DNA of 51,078 nt. It comes from Alteromonadaceae bacterium (GTDB lineage Bacteria > Pseudomonadota > Gammaproteobacteria > Enterobacterales > Alteromonadaceae). Under the pieces are notes generated by a model. It saw only the letters and a list, made by a program, of their open reading frames with translations. It made no database searches and was not told where the DNA came from. The stretch is from positions 1 through 51,078 of the forward strand of contig JALZUE010000079.1 of the NCBI GenBank assembly GCA_023301705.1, written 5' to 3'. Numbering within the stretch: position 1 is the stretch's first letter; each line of letters begins with the position of its first letter. Shown here piece by piece: positions 1-8,207 of the stretch. The translations under genes and the position numbers were made by a program.

Positions 1-813
1 CCTAAAGATGAATGTGAATATGCACAAACATTTATTTGCATCAGTCTAGCAGGTGTCGAAACTGCACAAATGATTGCTGACGTTTTACAAAATCAGCACC
101 AACCACAAGTATTTGGATGTAAATTACCAGCCGCTATAAAAAGGGACTCTAAATATGAACGTTTATGGTTATTAGCACAGGGCTCTTTACCACCATGCTA
201 TAATGCAAAATATATTCAAAAACATGGAAGAAAAAAACCTCAGGATATAATATTTAAATCCAAATCAGGAAAAAGCTTTCGCTTGATTGCTAAAAGTGGA
301 GCTTGGTTTGATGACTTTTGGATCGACTTAGTTACTCCTACCCTCGGTACTGACTTACGAGTAGAAACATGGAGGCGGCTAACAAAAACAATCCACTTAC
401 CAACTAAAGATCATAAACAAAATGCAGCAGACTATGGTCCAGAAGATGAAGTCACTAAATATAAAGAAAAAATCTATCATCATGAATTTATCGATAACAG
501 TGGTAAAGAAGTTATCGATGAAATTACAAACATAAACTTGCAAAAATTAGAAGATAGCCATGGAAATAAATTACTCAACTTTTCTTGGCATTACACTAAA
601 GATCATTCTAAATGGGCAATTTCTGAGCCGATTGAAATGCGCGGGAAAAGTGATATAAATAATGTAAATTCTGAAAGTAGTTGGGTCTGTATTGCAGATA
701 TAAATAGAATGACCTCTCAAGAAAAAAGAGGTGGCGGTGCGATTTGCTTTAATGAGCCAGAACTATGGAAAAGCCTAAATAATATTGAATGTATTAATGG
801 AAAAATAACTTGA
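1..813 (+). CDS. Deoxyribonuclease II family protein, 5' end outside window
   Basis: The reading frame is open from base 1, so the start codon lies upstream; 270 codons are visible. DNase II enzymes are phospholipase-D-fold acid endonucleases with two HxK half-sites. The C-terminal half-site is visible as DHSKWA (codon of D at 601), followed by a WVCIADINR segment and an RGGG motif (727-738) and then a xxLWKSL stretch. These occur in the same order in animal DNase II (DHSKWCV, TCVGDMNR, RGGG, ALWKAF). Further upstream, LGTDLRVETW matches the family's LGTNLQVQFW. The first HxK half-site should lie in the missing N-terminal part. The gene is followed by a short GGCC hairpin and converges on hldE. 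The family match is from remembered motifs. Secretion cannot be judged without the N-terminus. Confidence 0.8.
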   Translation, partial: PKDECEYAQTFICISLAGVETAQMIADVLQNQHQPQVFGCKLPAAIKRDSKYERLWLLAQGSLPPCYNAKYIQKHGRKKPQDIIFKSKSGKSFRLIAKSGAWFDDFWIDLVTPTLGTDLRVETWRRLTKTIHLPTKDHKQNAADYGPEDEVTKYKEKIYHHEFIDNSGKEVIDEITNINLQKLEDSHGNKLLNFSWHYTKDHSKWAISEPIEMRGKSDINNVNSESSWVCIADINRMTSQEKRGGGAICFNEPELWKSLNNIECINGKIT

Positions 814-838
814 AGGCCAAGTATAAAAGTCGGCCTTT
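813..838. terminator. GGCC hairpin after the DNase II gene
   Basis: AAGGCC (813-818) and GGCCTT (832-837) form a 6-bp stem with a 13-nt loop, followed by a short T-rich stretch. It overlaps the stop codon of the upstream gene and lies between two convergent genes, so a modest terminator is likely. Confidence 0.5.
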
Positions 839-847
839 GTTATGTTT

Positions 848-876
848 TACAACTTTATAGAATCTATAAAGTTGTA
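848..876. terminator. 13-bp perfect hairpin between convergent genes
   Basis: Bases 848-860 and 864-876 are perfectly complementary (TACAACTTTATAG and its reverse complement) around a 3-nt loop. It ends 8 bases before the hldE stop codon. Neither side carries a clean T tract, so it may act as a weak bidirectional terminator or simply as an mRNA 3' end structure. Confidence 0.4.
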
Positions 877-884
877 ATTAGAAA

Positions 885-2309
885 TCAATTATCTAAAATT
901 GTTTTAATAATACCGCTGGTTGATACGCCGTCTTCAAAGTTCAATACTTTAACTTGTCCACCATCTGCAATCACTTCTTCTCCGCCAGCAATTTCATGTA
1001 CTTCATAATCACCGCCTTTGACAAGTACTGACGGTAATATATTACCAATTAAGCGCTGCGGTGTGTCTTCACTAAAGCTAACAACCCAATCAACCGATGC
1101 TAAACCTGCTAATACTGCCATTCGTCTTGCTAGTGGGTTAACCGGTCGACCGGATCCTTTTAAGCGTTTTACTGAGTTATCGTCATTTACGGCAACAATT
1201 AAGCGATGACCCAGCTTTTTAGCTGTTTCTAAATAAGAAACATGACCTGAATGTAAAATATCAAAACAACCATTGGTCATCACTATGGTTTCATTTTTTT
1301 GTTTTGCTGAATTAACAATAATACTTAATTGCTCTTCGCTAATCACACCAGAACCACTTTCATGGCTATTATCTAATGCTTGAATTAACTCAGCCTCACT
1401 TAATGAAGATGTACCTAATTTTTTAACAACAATACCCGCAGCAGTATTCGCTAAAGCACTTGCTTGCGATAAGCTTGCACCAGCAGCTACTGCCAATGCT
1501 AATGTTGCTATAACTGTATCGCCAGCGCCTGTAACATCAAAAACTTCTGTTGTTTGAGCCGGTAAGTGAAACTCTTCACAACCTTTTCTTAAGAGTGTCA
1601 TGCCCTTTTCACTGCGCGTCACCAATAATGCCTCTAACCCTAACCTTGTTAATAGTGCTTGGCCTTTTTCAACAATGTCTGACTCATGTTCACACTTTCC
1701 AACCACAGCTTCAAATTCAGAAAAATTTGGCGTTAAAATAGTTGCATCTGTGTAAGGGGTAAAATTCATTCCTTTAGGATCAATCAATACAGGAATATTT
1801 AATGATTTAGCATGTGCAATCAGTGAATCGACATTTGATAATGTACCTTTCGCATAATCAGAAATCAATAATACGTCGTGTGATAGCAGTGCATCTTTCG
1901 CTGATTTAGTTAATTTTTCTTTACAAACATCATAAAATGACTCTTCAAAATCAAGTCGAATTAATTGCTGATTTTGACTCATCACTCTTAATTTAGTGAT
2001 AGTAGGTAACTGCGTTTGTTGAATAAAATCACATTGAATATTTAACGCAGTTAGCTTAGACAATAACGTATCATGGGCTTCATCTTCACCAGTAATACCC
2101 AGTAAAGTGACATTGCCACCTAACGAAGCAATGTTCATTGCAACATTGGCAGCGCCACCCGGCGTTGCTTTTTGTTGTTCAACTTTCACTACAGGCACAG
2201 GCGCTTCAGGCGATATTTTTATTGTGGGGCCGTGCCAATAACTGTCTAGCATTACATCTCCAACAACTAATACTTTTGCCTCTTTAAAAGCGAGAAGATT
2301 TACATTCAT
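885..2309 (-). CDS. hldE: Bifunctional heptose-7-phosphate kinase / heptose-1-phosphate adenylyltransferase
   Basis: HldE makes ADP-heptose for the LPS inner core. It phosphorylates D-glycero-beta-D-manno-heptose 7-phosphate at C1 and later adenylylates the 1-phosphate, both in the cytoplasm. At 474 residues it matches the two-domain E. coli protein (477). The N-terminal ribokinase-type domain carries GGAANVAMN (51-59) and the PfkB signature DVTGAGDT near residue 260. The C-terminal nucleotidyltransferase domain starts near residue 340 with [10 protein letters not shown], the HxGH-type motif. The ATG start has an AGGG-type ribosome site about six bases upstream. The gene is divergent from the lpxL-type gene, with 75 bp between them. 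No missing motifs were seen. Confidence 0.97.
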   Translation of the reverse strand: MNVNLLAFKEAKVLVVGDVMLDSYWHGPTIKISPEAPVPVVKVEQQKATPGGAANVAMNIASLGGNVTLLGITGEDEAHDTLLSKLTALNIQCDFIQQTQLPTITKLRVMSQNQQLIRLDFEESFYDVCKEKLTKSAKDALLSHDVLLISDYAKGTLSNVDSLIAHAKSLNIPVLIDPKGMNFTPYTDATILTPNFSEFEAVVGKCEHESDIVEKGQALLTRLGLEALLVTRSEKGMTLLRKGCEEFHLPAQTTEVFDVTGAGDTVIATLALAVAAGASLSQASALANTAAGIVVKKLGTSSLSEAELIQALDNSHESGSGVISEEQLSIIVNSAKQKNETIVMTNGCFDILHSGHVSYLETAKKLGHRLIVAVNDDNSVKRLKGSGRPVNPLARRMAVLAGLASVDWVVSFSEDTPQRLIGNILPSVLVKGGDYEVHEIAGGEEVIADGGQVKVLNFEDGVSTSGIIKTILDN

Positions 2310-2384
2310 CCTATACCCTATAACTGATACTCTATATAATATCGATAGTGTAACACATCAAAAACAATGAGTTGATAACATACT

Positions 2385-3320
2385 GTGAGTAAAAATAAAG
2401 TTTTACAGCCTAACTTTTCCTTGTCTTATTTCTTACCTAAATATTGGTTAACTTGGCTGATGGTATTAGTTTTATACACTATTTCTTGGTTACCTTATCG
2501 CCTACAATTATGGTTAGGAAAAATGTTAGGGCGCCTTTTATACAAAAAAGGTGGTAGTAGAATTAATGTCGCTAAACAAAACTTAGCCTTATGTTTTCCT
2601 AATAAAACAGAAAGTGAGCGCACAGCTATATTAAAGAAAAATATTGAAAATACTGCCATTGCTCTATTCGAAACAGGTATTGGATGGTGGTGGCCAAATT
2701 GGCGAATCAAACGAAAAATGTCATTTCAAGGTGTTGAACATTTAGAAAAAGCTAAAGCGGAAGGCAAAGGCGTATTAATGCTAGTGATGCATTACTTAAG
2801 TGCTGAAGTAAACTGTCGAGGTATAGGTACAAGTAATCCTATGGTAGTTTTTTATCGCCCAAACAATAATGCTTTAATGGAATACTTTCAGTTTAAAGGC
2901 CGTAACCGCTCTAATAAATACATGTTAGGTAAACGCGATGTAAAAGGCTTATTGCATGCTTTAGATAATGGTGAGTATTGTATTTATTTACCAGATCAAG
3001 ATTACGGGAGAAATAAAAGTATGTTTATTCCTTTCTTTGGCGTAGAAGCAGCGACAACTACTGGTACCATGATATTCGCAAAGCAGAAAAACACACAAGT
3101 TATGATGGCAATACCCACACGTAATGATGACAATAGTGGTTATACAATCAGAATTTCTAAACCATGGGAAAACTTTCCTTCAGGCGATGATGCTGCAGAT
3201 TTATTAAGAGTAAATCAAGAATTAGAGGCCGCTATTTCTTTAAAGCCTGAACAATATATGTGGGTACATAGACGTTTTAAAACAAGAGCTGATAAGAATG
3301 CCCCCTCTTTATATCAATAG
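2385..3320 (+). CDS. lpxL: Lipid A biosynthesis acyltransferase, LpxL/LpxM family
   Basis: Members transfer a secondary acyl chain from acyl-ACP to Kdo2-lipid IVA at the inner membrane. The 311-residue length fits the family (E. coli LpxL 306). A hydrophobic anchor lies at about residues 20-38. The catalytic HX4(D/E) motif is H136-YLSA-E141. The conserved block LPDQDYGRNKS, then FGVEAATTTGT, aligns with LpxL/LpxP sequences. The start is GTG. It is divergent from hldE, which also serves LPS synthesis. LpxL, LpxM and LpxP cannot be told apart from sequence alone, so the symbol is given for the family's founding member. Confidence 0.88.
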   Translation: MSKNKVLQPNFSLSYFLPKYWLTWLMVLVLYTISWLPYRLQLWLGKMLGRLLYKKGGSRINVAKQNLALCFPNKTESERTAILKKNIENTAIALFETGIGWWWPNWRIKRKMSFQGVEHLEKAKAEGKGVLMLVMHYLSAEVNCRGIGTSNPMVVFYRPNNNALMEYFQFKGRNRSNKYMLGKRDVKGLLHALDNGEYCIYLPDQDYGRNKSMFIPFFGVEAATTTGTMIFAKQKNTQVMMAIPTRNDDNSGYTIRISKPWENFPSGDDAADLLRVNQELEAAISLKPEQYMWVHRRFKTRADKNAPSLYQ

Positions 3321-3393
3321 AGAAAATTGTATAATTTACATTTATTGAGTATTGTTAATAATTAAAAAAGTTTAAAAGTAGGTCAAGTAAATT

Positions 3394-4092
3394 ATGGGGT
3401 TTTGGATACGTAATGGCATTATCGGTATTTTATTGGCCATTACCGCCTATGTTTTATTAGTTAGCCAAGAATTAATTAATACTAAACCAGAAGTTAAAAG
3501 TAAAGAAACTGACCTAACTAGTAATAAAATAGAAGCTATTGAACAAACAACAAAGCTAGAAAAAGATCAAGATAAATTAAAAACACAACCTCTTAAGCAA
3601 ACGAAAAGTAAACCTAAAAACGCAGCAGCAGATGGTCTTTCAAGGTTTTACGCAAGTATAAACCCTGACTTTAATGAAAGCGGTCCACGTATACTTAATA
3701 ATGTAGTTTTCTTACCAAACCCTGAAGGCGATATTACTAGTATTCTTGTCAATAAAGATAAAAACACTAGCCCACAAGAAAGGCACTGGAAAGGAAATAT
3801 AGAATCAAGATCGTTTAGGAACGGTGAAACTTTATTTCAGAAGTTATCAGAGTATTCAACTCGTGAAGGTATTGAAGTACTATGGTGGTTAAATCGAGAT
3901 TTTATTATTAAAGACCCTTTTCGTATTAATAAAGATCTTATAAGTACAGCACAACTAATTGGTTTATCTGTTGATGGTCACTTTATTGATGGGGTTAAAA
4001 CATATTTTTGTTACAGTAATCGAACGTTGGTATTAACAGATACCGAAAATAGTTATTTAGAATCAAGTTGTAATAAATTAACTAACAATTAA
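3394..4092 (+). CDS. Membrane-anchored periplasmic protein with TcpQ-like C-terminal domain
   Basis: The 232-residue protein has one N-terminal membrane segment (about residues 7-25). A Lys/Thr/Gln-rich low-complexity linker (about 30-78) follows, then a globular C-terminal part. The segment with FRNGETLFQKL and VLWWLNRDF, followed by a paired-cysteine end, resembles the TcpQ-type domain (toxin-coregulated pilus Q, C-terminal), in which a small domain binds or stabilises outer-membrane partners. It lies 73 bp after the lpxL-type gene on the same strand and may be cotranscribed. No pilus genes are nearby, so a pilus role is not supported by context. The domain call comes from pattern resemblance only. 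Confidence 0.5.
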   Translation: MGFWIRNGIIGILLAITAYVLLVSQELINTKPEVKSKETDLTSNKIEAIEQTTKLEKDQDKLKTQPLKQTKSKPKNAAADGLSRFYASINPDFNESGPRILNNVVFLPNPEGDITSILVNKDKNTSPQERHWKGNIESRSFRNGETLFQKLSEYSTREGIEVLWWLNRDFIIKDPFRINKDLISTAQLIGLSVDGHFIDGVKTYFCYSNRTLVLTDTENSYLESSCNKLTNN

Positions 4093-4142
4093 ATACACAA
4101 ACCAATAAAGCATCATTTATTATTGACACATAGTAGCAATTA

Positions 4143-4155
4143 GACATTTTATGTC
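4143..4155. promoter_or_regulatory. 13-bp palindrome GACAT-TTT-ATGTC (putative operator 1)
   Basis: A perfect GACAT/ATGTC inverted repeat with a 3-base centre lies 77 bp before the ATG of the lipoprotein gene. A TTGACA (4124-4129) lies 13 bp upstream, so the palindrome would overlap the spacer and -10 region of a promoter using that -35 box. The same palindrome occurs twice before the yjfI homologue at 8208. An operator role is inference. Confidence 0.5.
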
Positions 4156-4231
4156 AATTTATGGTAAATATAGAATCATATTTTATATCTTCATCTGACA
4201 AACGTCACATTTAACAAACATAGGAAAAAGA

Positions 4232-5209
4232 ATGCAATTTTCACGGATGTTATGTTTGGTATTTATTCTTGTACTGACAGCCTGCTCTGATCCAGTAAAA
4301 GAAAAAATAGCACAACAAATACCCATAACAGAAAAACGTATTAATGATTTAGCCAATGCGCTAGAAAATAATGAAGTACGTAATGCTAATTTAATTCACC
4401 AATACGCTGAGAAAGTTGAAAAACTTAAACCAGAACTTACACAATTAATCGGTGTTTTAAAGCAAGATGCAACTACCAATGGGCCAATGTTTATCGCCTT
4501 ATTAGATAGGCTAGATACCATTAAAAATGCTCCCCAAATGTTTACTTCAACTACAGCCTTATATCAAGAAGCCTTAAATTTATATCAAGCAGCTGATCCT
4601 GTGCTTTTTTCTGATGCTCTAAGTGATCCTCTGAATGTATTGGCCGATATGTCTGATGGTGCATTACCTCGAATCAACGCGCTATCAAAATCTCAAAGTA
4701 TGCAGGCTAATAATGCACAAGACTTTGGGTTAGGCGAACAATTAATTGGTAACCCTAGTTATGGCAGCTGGCAATCTGGCAGTAACGGTGTGTCTTTTTG
4801 GGCATGGTATGGCATGTACTCTTTAATGGGTGATATTTTTGGCTCTCGTCGTCATTCCTATGGTTATTGGGGTGGTAACCGTAACTATAGTTATTACAAT
4901 GACTACGGTCGCACTCGTTATAGTTCACCTTCTCAATTAAAAAAACAAACAGCACTTGATACGCGAACTCGTAAAACCTTTAGCCGTTCTGGAAAGAGCT
5001 TTACCAGTGCTTACGACAAAAACCGCTCTGGCGCATCAGGAATTTCTGGTAAAAGTAGACAAGCACAAACAAGTTTAAATAAATTTACACGTAACACAAA
5101 AGCGAAAAGTAGTTTCAGTAAAAGTAGCTTTGGTAAAACTAGCTCAAGCTCTTCAAGTTTTCGTAATAGTAGCTCAACCACTTCTCGCAGCTTTTCTCGC
5201 GGTAAATAA
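4232..5209 (+). CDS. Lipoprotein with Ser/Arg-rich C-terminal tail, first gene of a DUF350 operon
   Basis: The product has 325 residues. The first 17 form a lipoprotein signal ending in the lipobox LTAC, with the lipidated Cys at residue 18. Residues 20-160 are predicted helical. A Gly/Tyr/Trp-rich stretch follows (WAWYGMYSLMG region, then repeated YGYW/YSYY). The last 90 residues are almost entirely Ser, Lys, Arg, Thr and Phe. An AGGA site sits five bases before the ATG. It lies 18 bp upstream of the DUF350 gene and shares its operon and the upstream palindrome. In E. coli the yjf cluster also includes a lipoprotein gene (yjfM), but I see no clear sequence relation. Its function is unknown; a surface- or wall-interacting role is a guess. 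Confidence 0.75.
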   Translation: MQFSRMLCLVFILVLTACSDPVKEKIAQQIPITEKRINDLANALENNEVRNANLIHQYAEKVEKLKPELTQLIGVLKQDATTNGPMFIALLDRLDTIKNAPQMFTSTTALYQEALNLYQAADPVLFSDALSDPLNVLADMSDGALPRINALSKSQSMQANNAQDFGLGEQLIGNPSYGSWQSGSNGVSFWAWYGMYSLMGDIFGSRRHSYGYWGGNRNYSYYNDYGRTRYSSPSQLKKQTALDTRTRKTFSRSGKSFTSAYDKNRSGASGISGKSRQAQTSLNKFTRNTKAKSSFSKSSFGKTSSSSSSFRNSSSTTSRSFSRGK

Positions 5210-5227
5210 CATATTTTAGGATTCACC

Positions 5228-6130
5228 ATGCAAAACATAATGGAAATTACAGGTTTAACCACTGATTTACTGATTTATTTAGCCATTGATATTTCAATAG
5301 CAATTATTTTATTAGGTGCAATGCGTTTTATTTATGGCTTATCTGCCAACGTTAATACAACCGATGAATTATCAAAAGAAGATAACTTTGCTTTTGGTAT
5401 TAGTGTTGCTGGCAGTATAGCGGCTTTAGGCATTGTACTTACTGGTGCTATCACCGGAGAAAGCGCTGAAAGTTATTTAATGGAAATAGTAGGCATGTCG
5501 GTATATGGCATTTTAGGCTTAGTACTCATTAAAGTGGGCCGTATCATTCATGATAAAGTTGCTTTACAAAAACTCGATAAAAATGAACAAATAAAAGTAC
5601 GTAACATCACCGTTGGTATAGTAGATGCAGCTGGTGTAATTGCAACGGCGATAGTTATTCGTGCTGTATTAATTTGGGTACATGGCATATCAATTAATAC
5701 TTTTGTTGCCATTCTGGGTGGTTTTATCGTTTCTCAAGGTATGCTTGTTATTGTTACACGTTACAAAGAGCGTCAATACGCCAAAAACAATCAAGGCGAT
5801 AGCTTTCAAGAAGCTCTTGAAAATGGTCAAGTTGCTTTGTCTTTACGTTATGCAGGTCAGGTCATTAGCACTGCTTTAGCAATTACAGCAGCCAGTTATT
5901 TTTTCACCTATGAGCCTGATGCTATTTTAAGTAATTTAGCCGCATGGGTAATTTTTGGCTTTGTTATGACCTTATTAGTTGCTTTACTTACCTACTGTGC
6001 CAAACGCATAATTCTAGTTGGTATTAATTTAGTAGAAGAAGTAGACCAACAACATAACATTGGTGTTGCAGCAATAGAAATGGCGATTAGCATTGCAATT
6101 GCCTTAATTTTAATGGCACTAATGGCATAA
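5228..6130 (+). CDS. DUF350 family membrane protein with two DUF350 units (YjfL-like)
   Basis: The 300-residue protein is highly hydrophobic, with about eight membrane segments in two repeats of four. E. coli YjfL is about 132 residues and holds one DUF350 unit, so this is a tandem duplication. The first unit ends near residue 145 and the second spans about 150-300. Charged loops such as RYKERQYAKNNQGD separate the segments. The biochemical role of DUF350 is not known to me. In genomes it often sits with PspA-like proteins and with polyamine- or glutathionylspermidine-type enzymes, as here. An AGGA ribosome site precedes the ATG, and the gene lies 18 bp after the lipoprotein gene. Confidence 0.85.
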   Translation: MQNIMEITGLTTDLLIYLAIDISIAIILLGAMRFIYGLSANVNTTDELSKEDNFAFGISVAGSIAALGIVLTGAITGESAESYLMEIVGMSVYGILGLVLIKVGRIIHDKVALQKLDKNEQIKVRNITVGIVDAAGVIATAIVIRAVLIWVHGISINTFVAILGGFIVSQGMLVIVTRYKERQYAKNNQGDSFQEALENGQVALSLRYAGQVISTALAITAASYFFTYEPDAILSNLAAWVIFGFVMTLLVALLTYCAKRIILVGINLVEEVDQQHNIGVAAIEMAISIAIALILMALMA

Positions 6131-6171
6131 TCACAACATATTATTTCGAACAATCTAACACAGAAACATGT

Positions 6172-6220
6172 ATAAAGGCTGTATTACGTAAACAAATACC
6201 AATAGCATTGCAGCCTTTAT
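6172..6220. other. 10-bp stem with long loop between the DUF350 and aminopropyltransferase genes
   Basis: ATAAAGGCTG (6172-6181) and CAGCCTTTAT (6211-6220) are perfectly complementary around a 29-nt loop and are followed by TTTCTC. This could be an imperfect terminator or an attenuator reducing expression of the next gene. It is inference from sequence symmetry only. Confidence 0.4.
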
Positions 6221-6296
6221 TTTCTCTTATCACAACACCATTAACGTAAGTTTATTATTTATTTTAATGGTTATTCAATCAGCTTATTAACCATTC

Positions 6297-8015
6297 ATGA
6301 ATACAAACGCTAAACGATTACTGCTTAATGATACTTTACTCATTTTAATCATGGCCATTTTGGCTGGCTGCGGCCTTATATACGAATACTTATTATCACA
6401 CTATGCCGGTAGAGTATTAGGTATTATGGAAAGTACCATTTATACCATGATTGGCTTAATGATAGTGGCAATGGGCTTAGGCGCATTTGCCGCAAGAAAA
6501 ATTCACTGCGCTTACAATGGTTTTATTTGGTTAGAGTTAATGATTGCATTATTAGGCACAAGTGCAATTTTAATTATTGGTGGTGCTATTGCGTTTACCC
6601 AATTGATTCCACAATTACTCGCTGAAACATTCAATTTACCACCCGACGTATTACCCAGAGGCGGCATATTTAAAACGCTCAGTTATATTGCACTTAAATC
6701 CCCCTACTTTTTTGGCTTCGCACTGGGGTTTTTAATTGGTATGGAAATTCCACTCATTGCTCGTGTGCGTGAATTAATTCACAAAAAACACTTAAAAAAT
6801 AATTTAGGTACTATGTACGGAGCTGATTATGTCGGCGCAGGTATTGGCGCTGCTATTTGGGTGACGTGTTTATTATCAATGAACATCAGCCAAGCATCAG
6901 CATTAACAGCCAGCTTTAACTTACTTGCTGGCGGCCTTTTTATGTATCGTTTTTGGCCAGAATTAACATGGCGAAAAACCTTAGTCGGTTTGCATGGAAT
7001 TTTAGCGTTAATTATAGTTGTTATCTTTTTTCAAGGTAATGCTTGGCTCAATCAAATGAGTAATATGCTGTATTTAGATAAGGTGGTGTATAGCGATAAA
7101 ACTCGCTATCAACAATTAACCTTTACGCAACGTAATATAAGCCAACACAACACAGCAATTACCAACTTTTATTTAAATGGCCGTTTACAATTTTCATCAA
7201 GTGATGAATTTATTTATCATGACTATCTTGTGGCGCCAGTTTTAGCTGGTTCGGCAAGGCAAGATAATATTTTGATTATTGGCGGTGGCGACGGCTTAGC
7301 ATTAAGAGATGTACTTCGATGGCAACCAAAAGAAGTAACATTGGTTGATTTAGATAAACAGCTGATGCAAATTTTTAAAAACCCAACCAGTGTATTAGAT
7401 GACTTCACTGCTAAACAAGTTAAATTACTCACACAAAACAGCTTGAATGATGAACGTGTTAACCTTATTTATGCTGATGCTTTTTTAGCAATTGATACTT
7501 TTATAGAAAATAATCAGCATTTTGATGCCATTATTGTTGATTTACCTGATCCTAGCCATCCAGATCTCAATAAACTTTATTCTGTTAATTTTTACGCCAG
7601 ATTAAAATTGCTATTAGCCGGAGATGGTTTAATTGGTATTCAATCAACTAGCCCTTACCATGCACAAGATGCATTTATTTCAGTTGCTAAAACCTTAGCA
7701 ACTGCGGGTTTTCCTTCGGTAGAGCAATACCACGACAACGTACCAAGCTTTGGCGAATGGGGTTGGACTATCGCTAGTAAAATGGGTGAAAAGCCTTCGA
7801 CTCGTTTATCAAAATTAGACTCATTGCCTATTTCAGGCGGTTGGTTAACAAACGATTTACTAAATGCCGCTTTTATTTTTCCCGATAATTTTTATCAAAA
7901 TGCAGATACCGTACCCGTCAATTATTTAGGTAGTAATGTAATTTACCAATTGCATCAACAAGCTTGGCAAAGCCAGCAAGGTTTAAACAACGCTTACTTA
8001 CAATTAAAAAATTAA
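6297..8015 (+). CDS. Membrane-embedded spermidine synthase-like aminopropyltransferase
   Basis: The 572-residue protein is a fusion. Residues 1-245 contain about seven hydrophobic segments. Residues 260-520 form a spermidine-synthase-type Rossmann domain. In that domain, FYLNGRLQFSSSDEFIYHDYL parallels the SpeE substrate loop, IIGGGDGLALRDVLR is the nucleotide-binding glycine motif, and DLPDPSHPDLNKLYS matches the catalytic Asp-containing loop. Classical SpeE moves aminopropyl groups from decarboxylated S-adenosylmethionine to putrescine in the cytosol. Fused membrane forms have unproven substrates. It follows the DUF350 gene by 166 bp, within which a 10-bp hairpin lies. The last third (about 520-572) has no motif I recognise. 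No clear ribosome-binding site precedes the ATG. No speD (AdoMet decarboxylase) was seen in the window. Confidence 0.85.
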   Translation: MNTNAKRLLLNDTLLILIMAILAGCGLIYEYLLSHYAGRVLGIMESTIYTMIGLMIVAMGLGAFAARKIHCAYNGFIWLELMIALLGTSAILIIGGAIAFTQLIPQLLAETFNLPPDVLPRGGIFKTLSYIALKSPYFFGFALGFLIGMEIPLIARVRELIHKKHLKNNLGTMYGADYVGAGIGAAIWVTCLLSMNISQASALTASFNLLAGGLFMYRFWPELTWRKTLVGLHGILALIIVVIFFQGNAWLNQMSNMLYLDKVVYSDKTRYQQLTFTQRNISQHNTAITNFYLNGRLQFSSSDEFIYHDYLVAPVLAGSARQDNILIIGGGDGLALRDVLRWQPKEVTLVDLDKQLMQIFKNPTSVLDDFTAKQVKLLTQNSLNDERVNLIYADAFLAIDTFIENNQHFDAIIVDLPDPSHPDLNKLYSVNFYARLKLLLAGDGLIGIQSTSPYHAQDAFISVAKTLATAGFPSVEQYHDNVPSFGEWGWTIASKMGEKPSTRLSKLDSLPISGGWLTNDLLNAAFIFPDNFYQNADTVPVNYLGSNVIYQLHQQAWQSQQGLNNAYLQLKN

Positions 8016-8027
8016 CAAGGTTTTGTT

Positions 8028-8040
8028 GACATATTATGTC
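8028..8040. promoter_or_regulatory. 13-bp palindrome GACAT-ATT-ATGTC (putative operator 2)
   Basis: This is a perfect GACAT/ATGTC palindrome starting 13 bases after the stop codon of the aminopropyltransferase gene. TTGACA at 8027-8032 overlaps its left half and could serve as a -35 box. It is paired with a second copy 36 bp downstream, start to start. Confidence 0.55.
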
Positions 8041-8063
8041 TTTGTGTTAAATTTAACTCACTC

Positions 8064-8076
8064 GACATAATATGTC
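8064..8076. promoter_or_regulatory. 13-bp palindrome GACAT-AAT-ATGTC (putative operator 3)
   Basis: This is the second perfect copy upstream of the yjfI homologue. The 36-bp centre-to-centre distance from operator 2 is about three and a half helical turns. The two copies and the one at 4143 are the only well-conserved instances I found in the window's intergenic DNA. Confidence 0.55.
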
Positions 8077-8123
8077 GTTAAAAATTACTTACACATACTC
8101 ACTAAATGTAACATTTTTAAACA

Positions 8124-8158
8124 AGGTATTGTGATTACCAACATTAGCCACAATACCT
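8124..8158. other. 10-bp hairpin in the leader of the yjfI-like operon
   Basis: AGGTATTGTG (8124-8133) and CACAATACCT (8149-8158) are perfectly complementary around a 15-nt loop. No T tract follows on the + strand. It lies between the two palindromes and the yjfI start, so it probably forms in the 5' untranslated RNA. Its role is unknown. Confidence 0.4.
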
Positions 8159-8207
8159 ATGGTCAGTACTGTATTTAATTTAGCTATTTATCAATTTAAG
8201 GGTGAAC

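Noticed and set aside
8202-8207. GTG start for the YjfI homologue
   Set aside because: It overlaps the AAGGG ribosome site, which is correctly spaced for the ATG at 8208.
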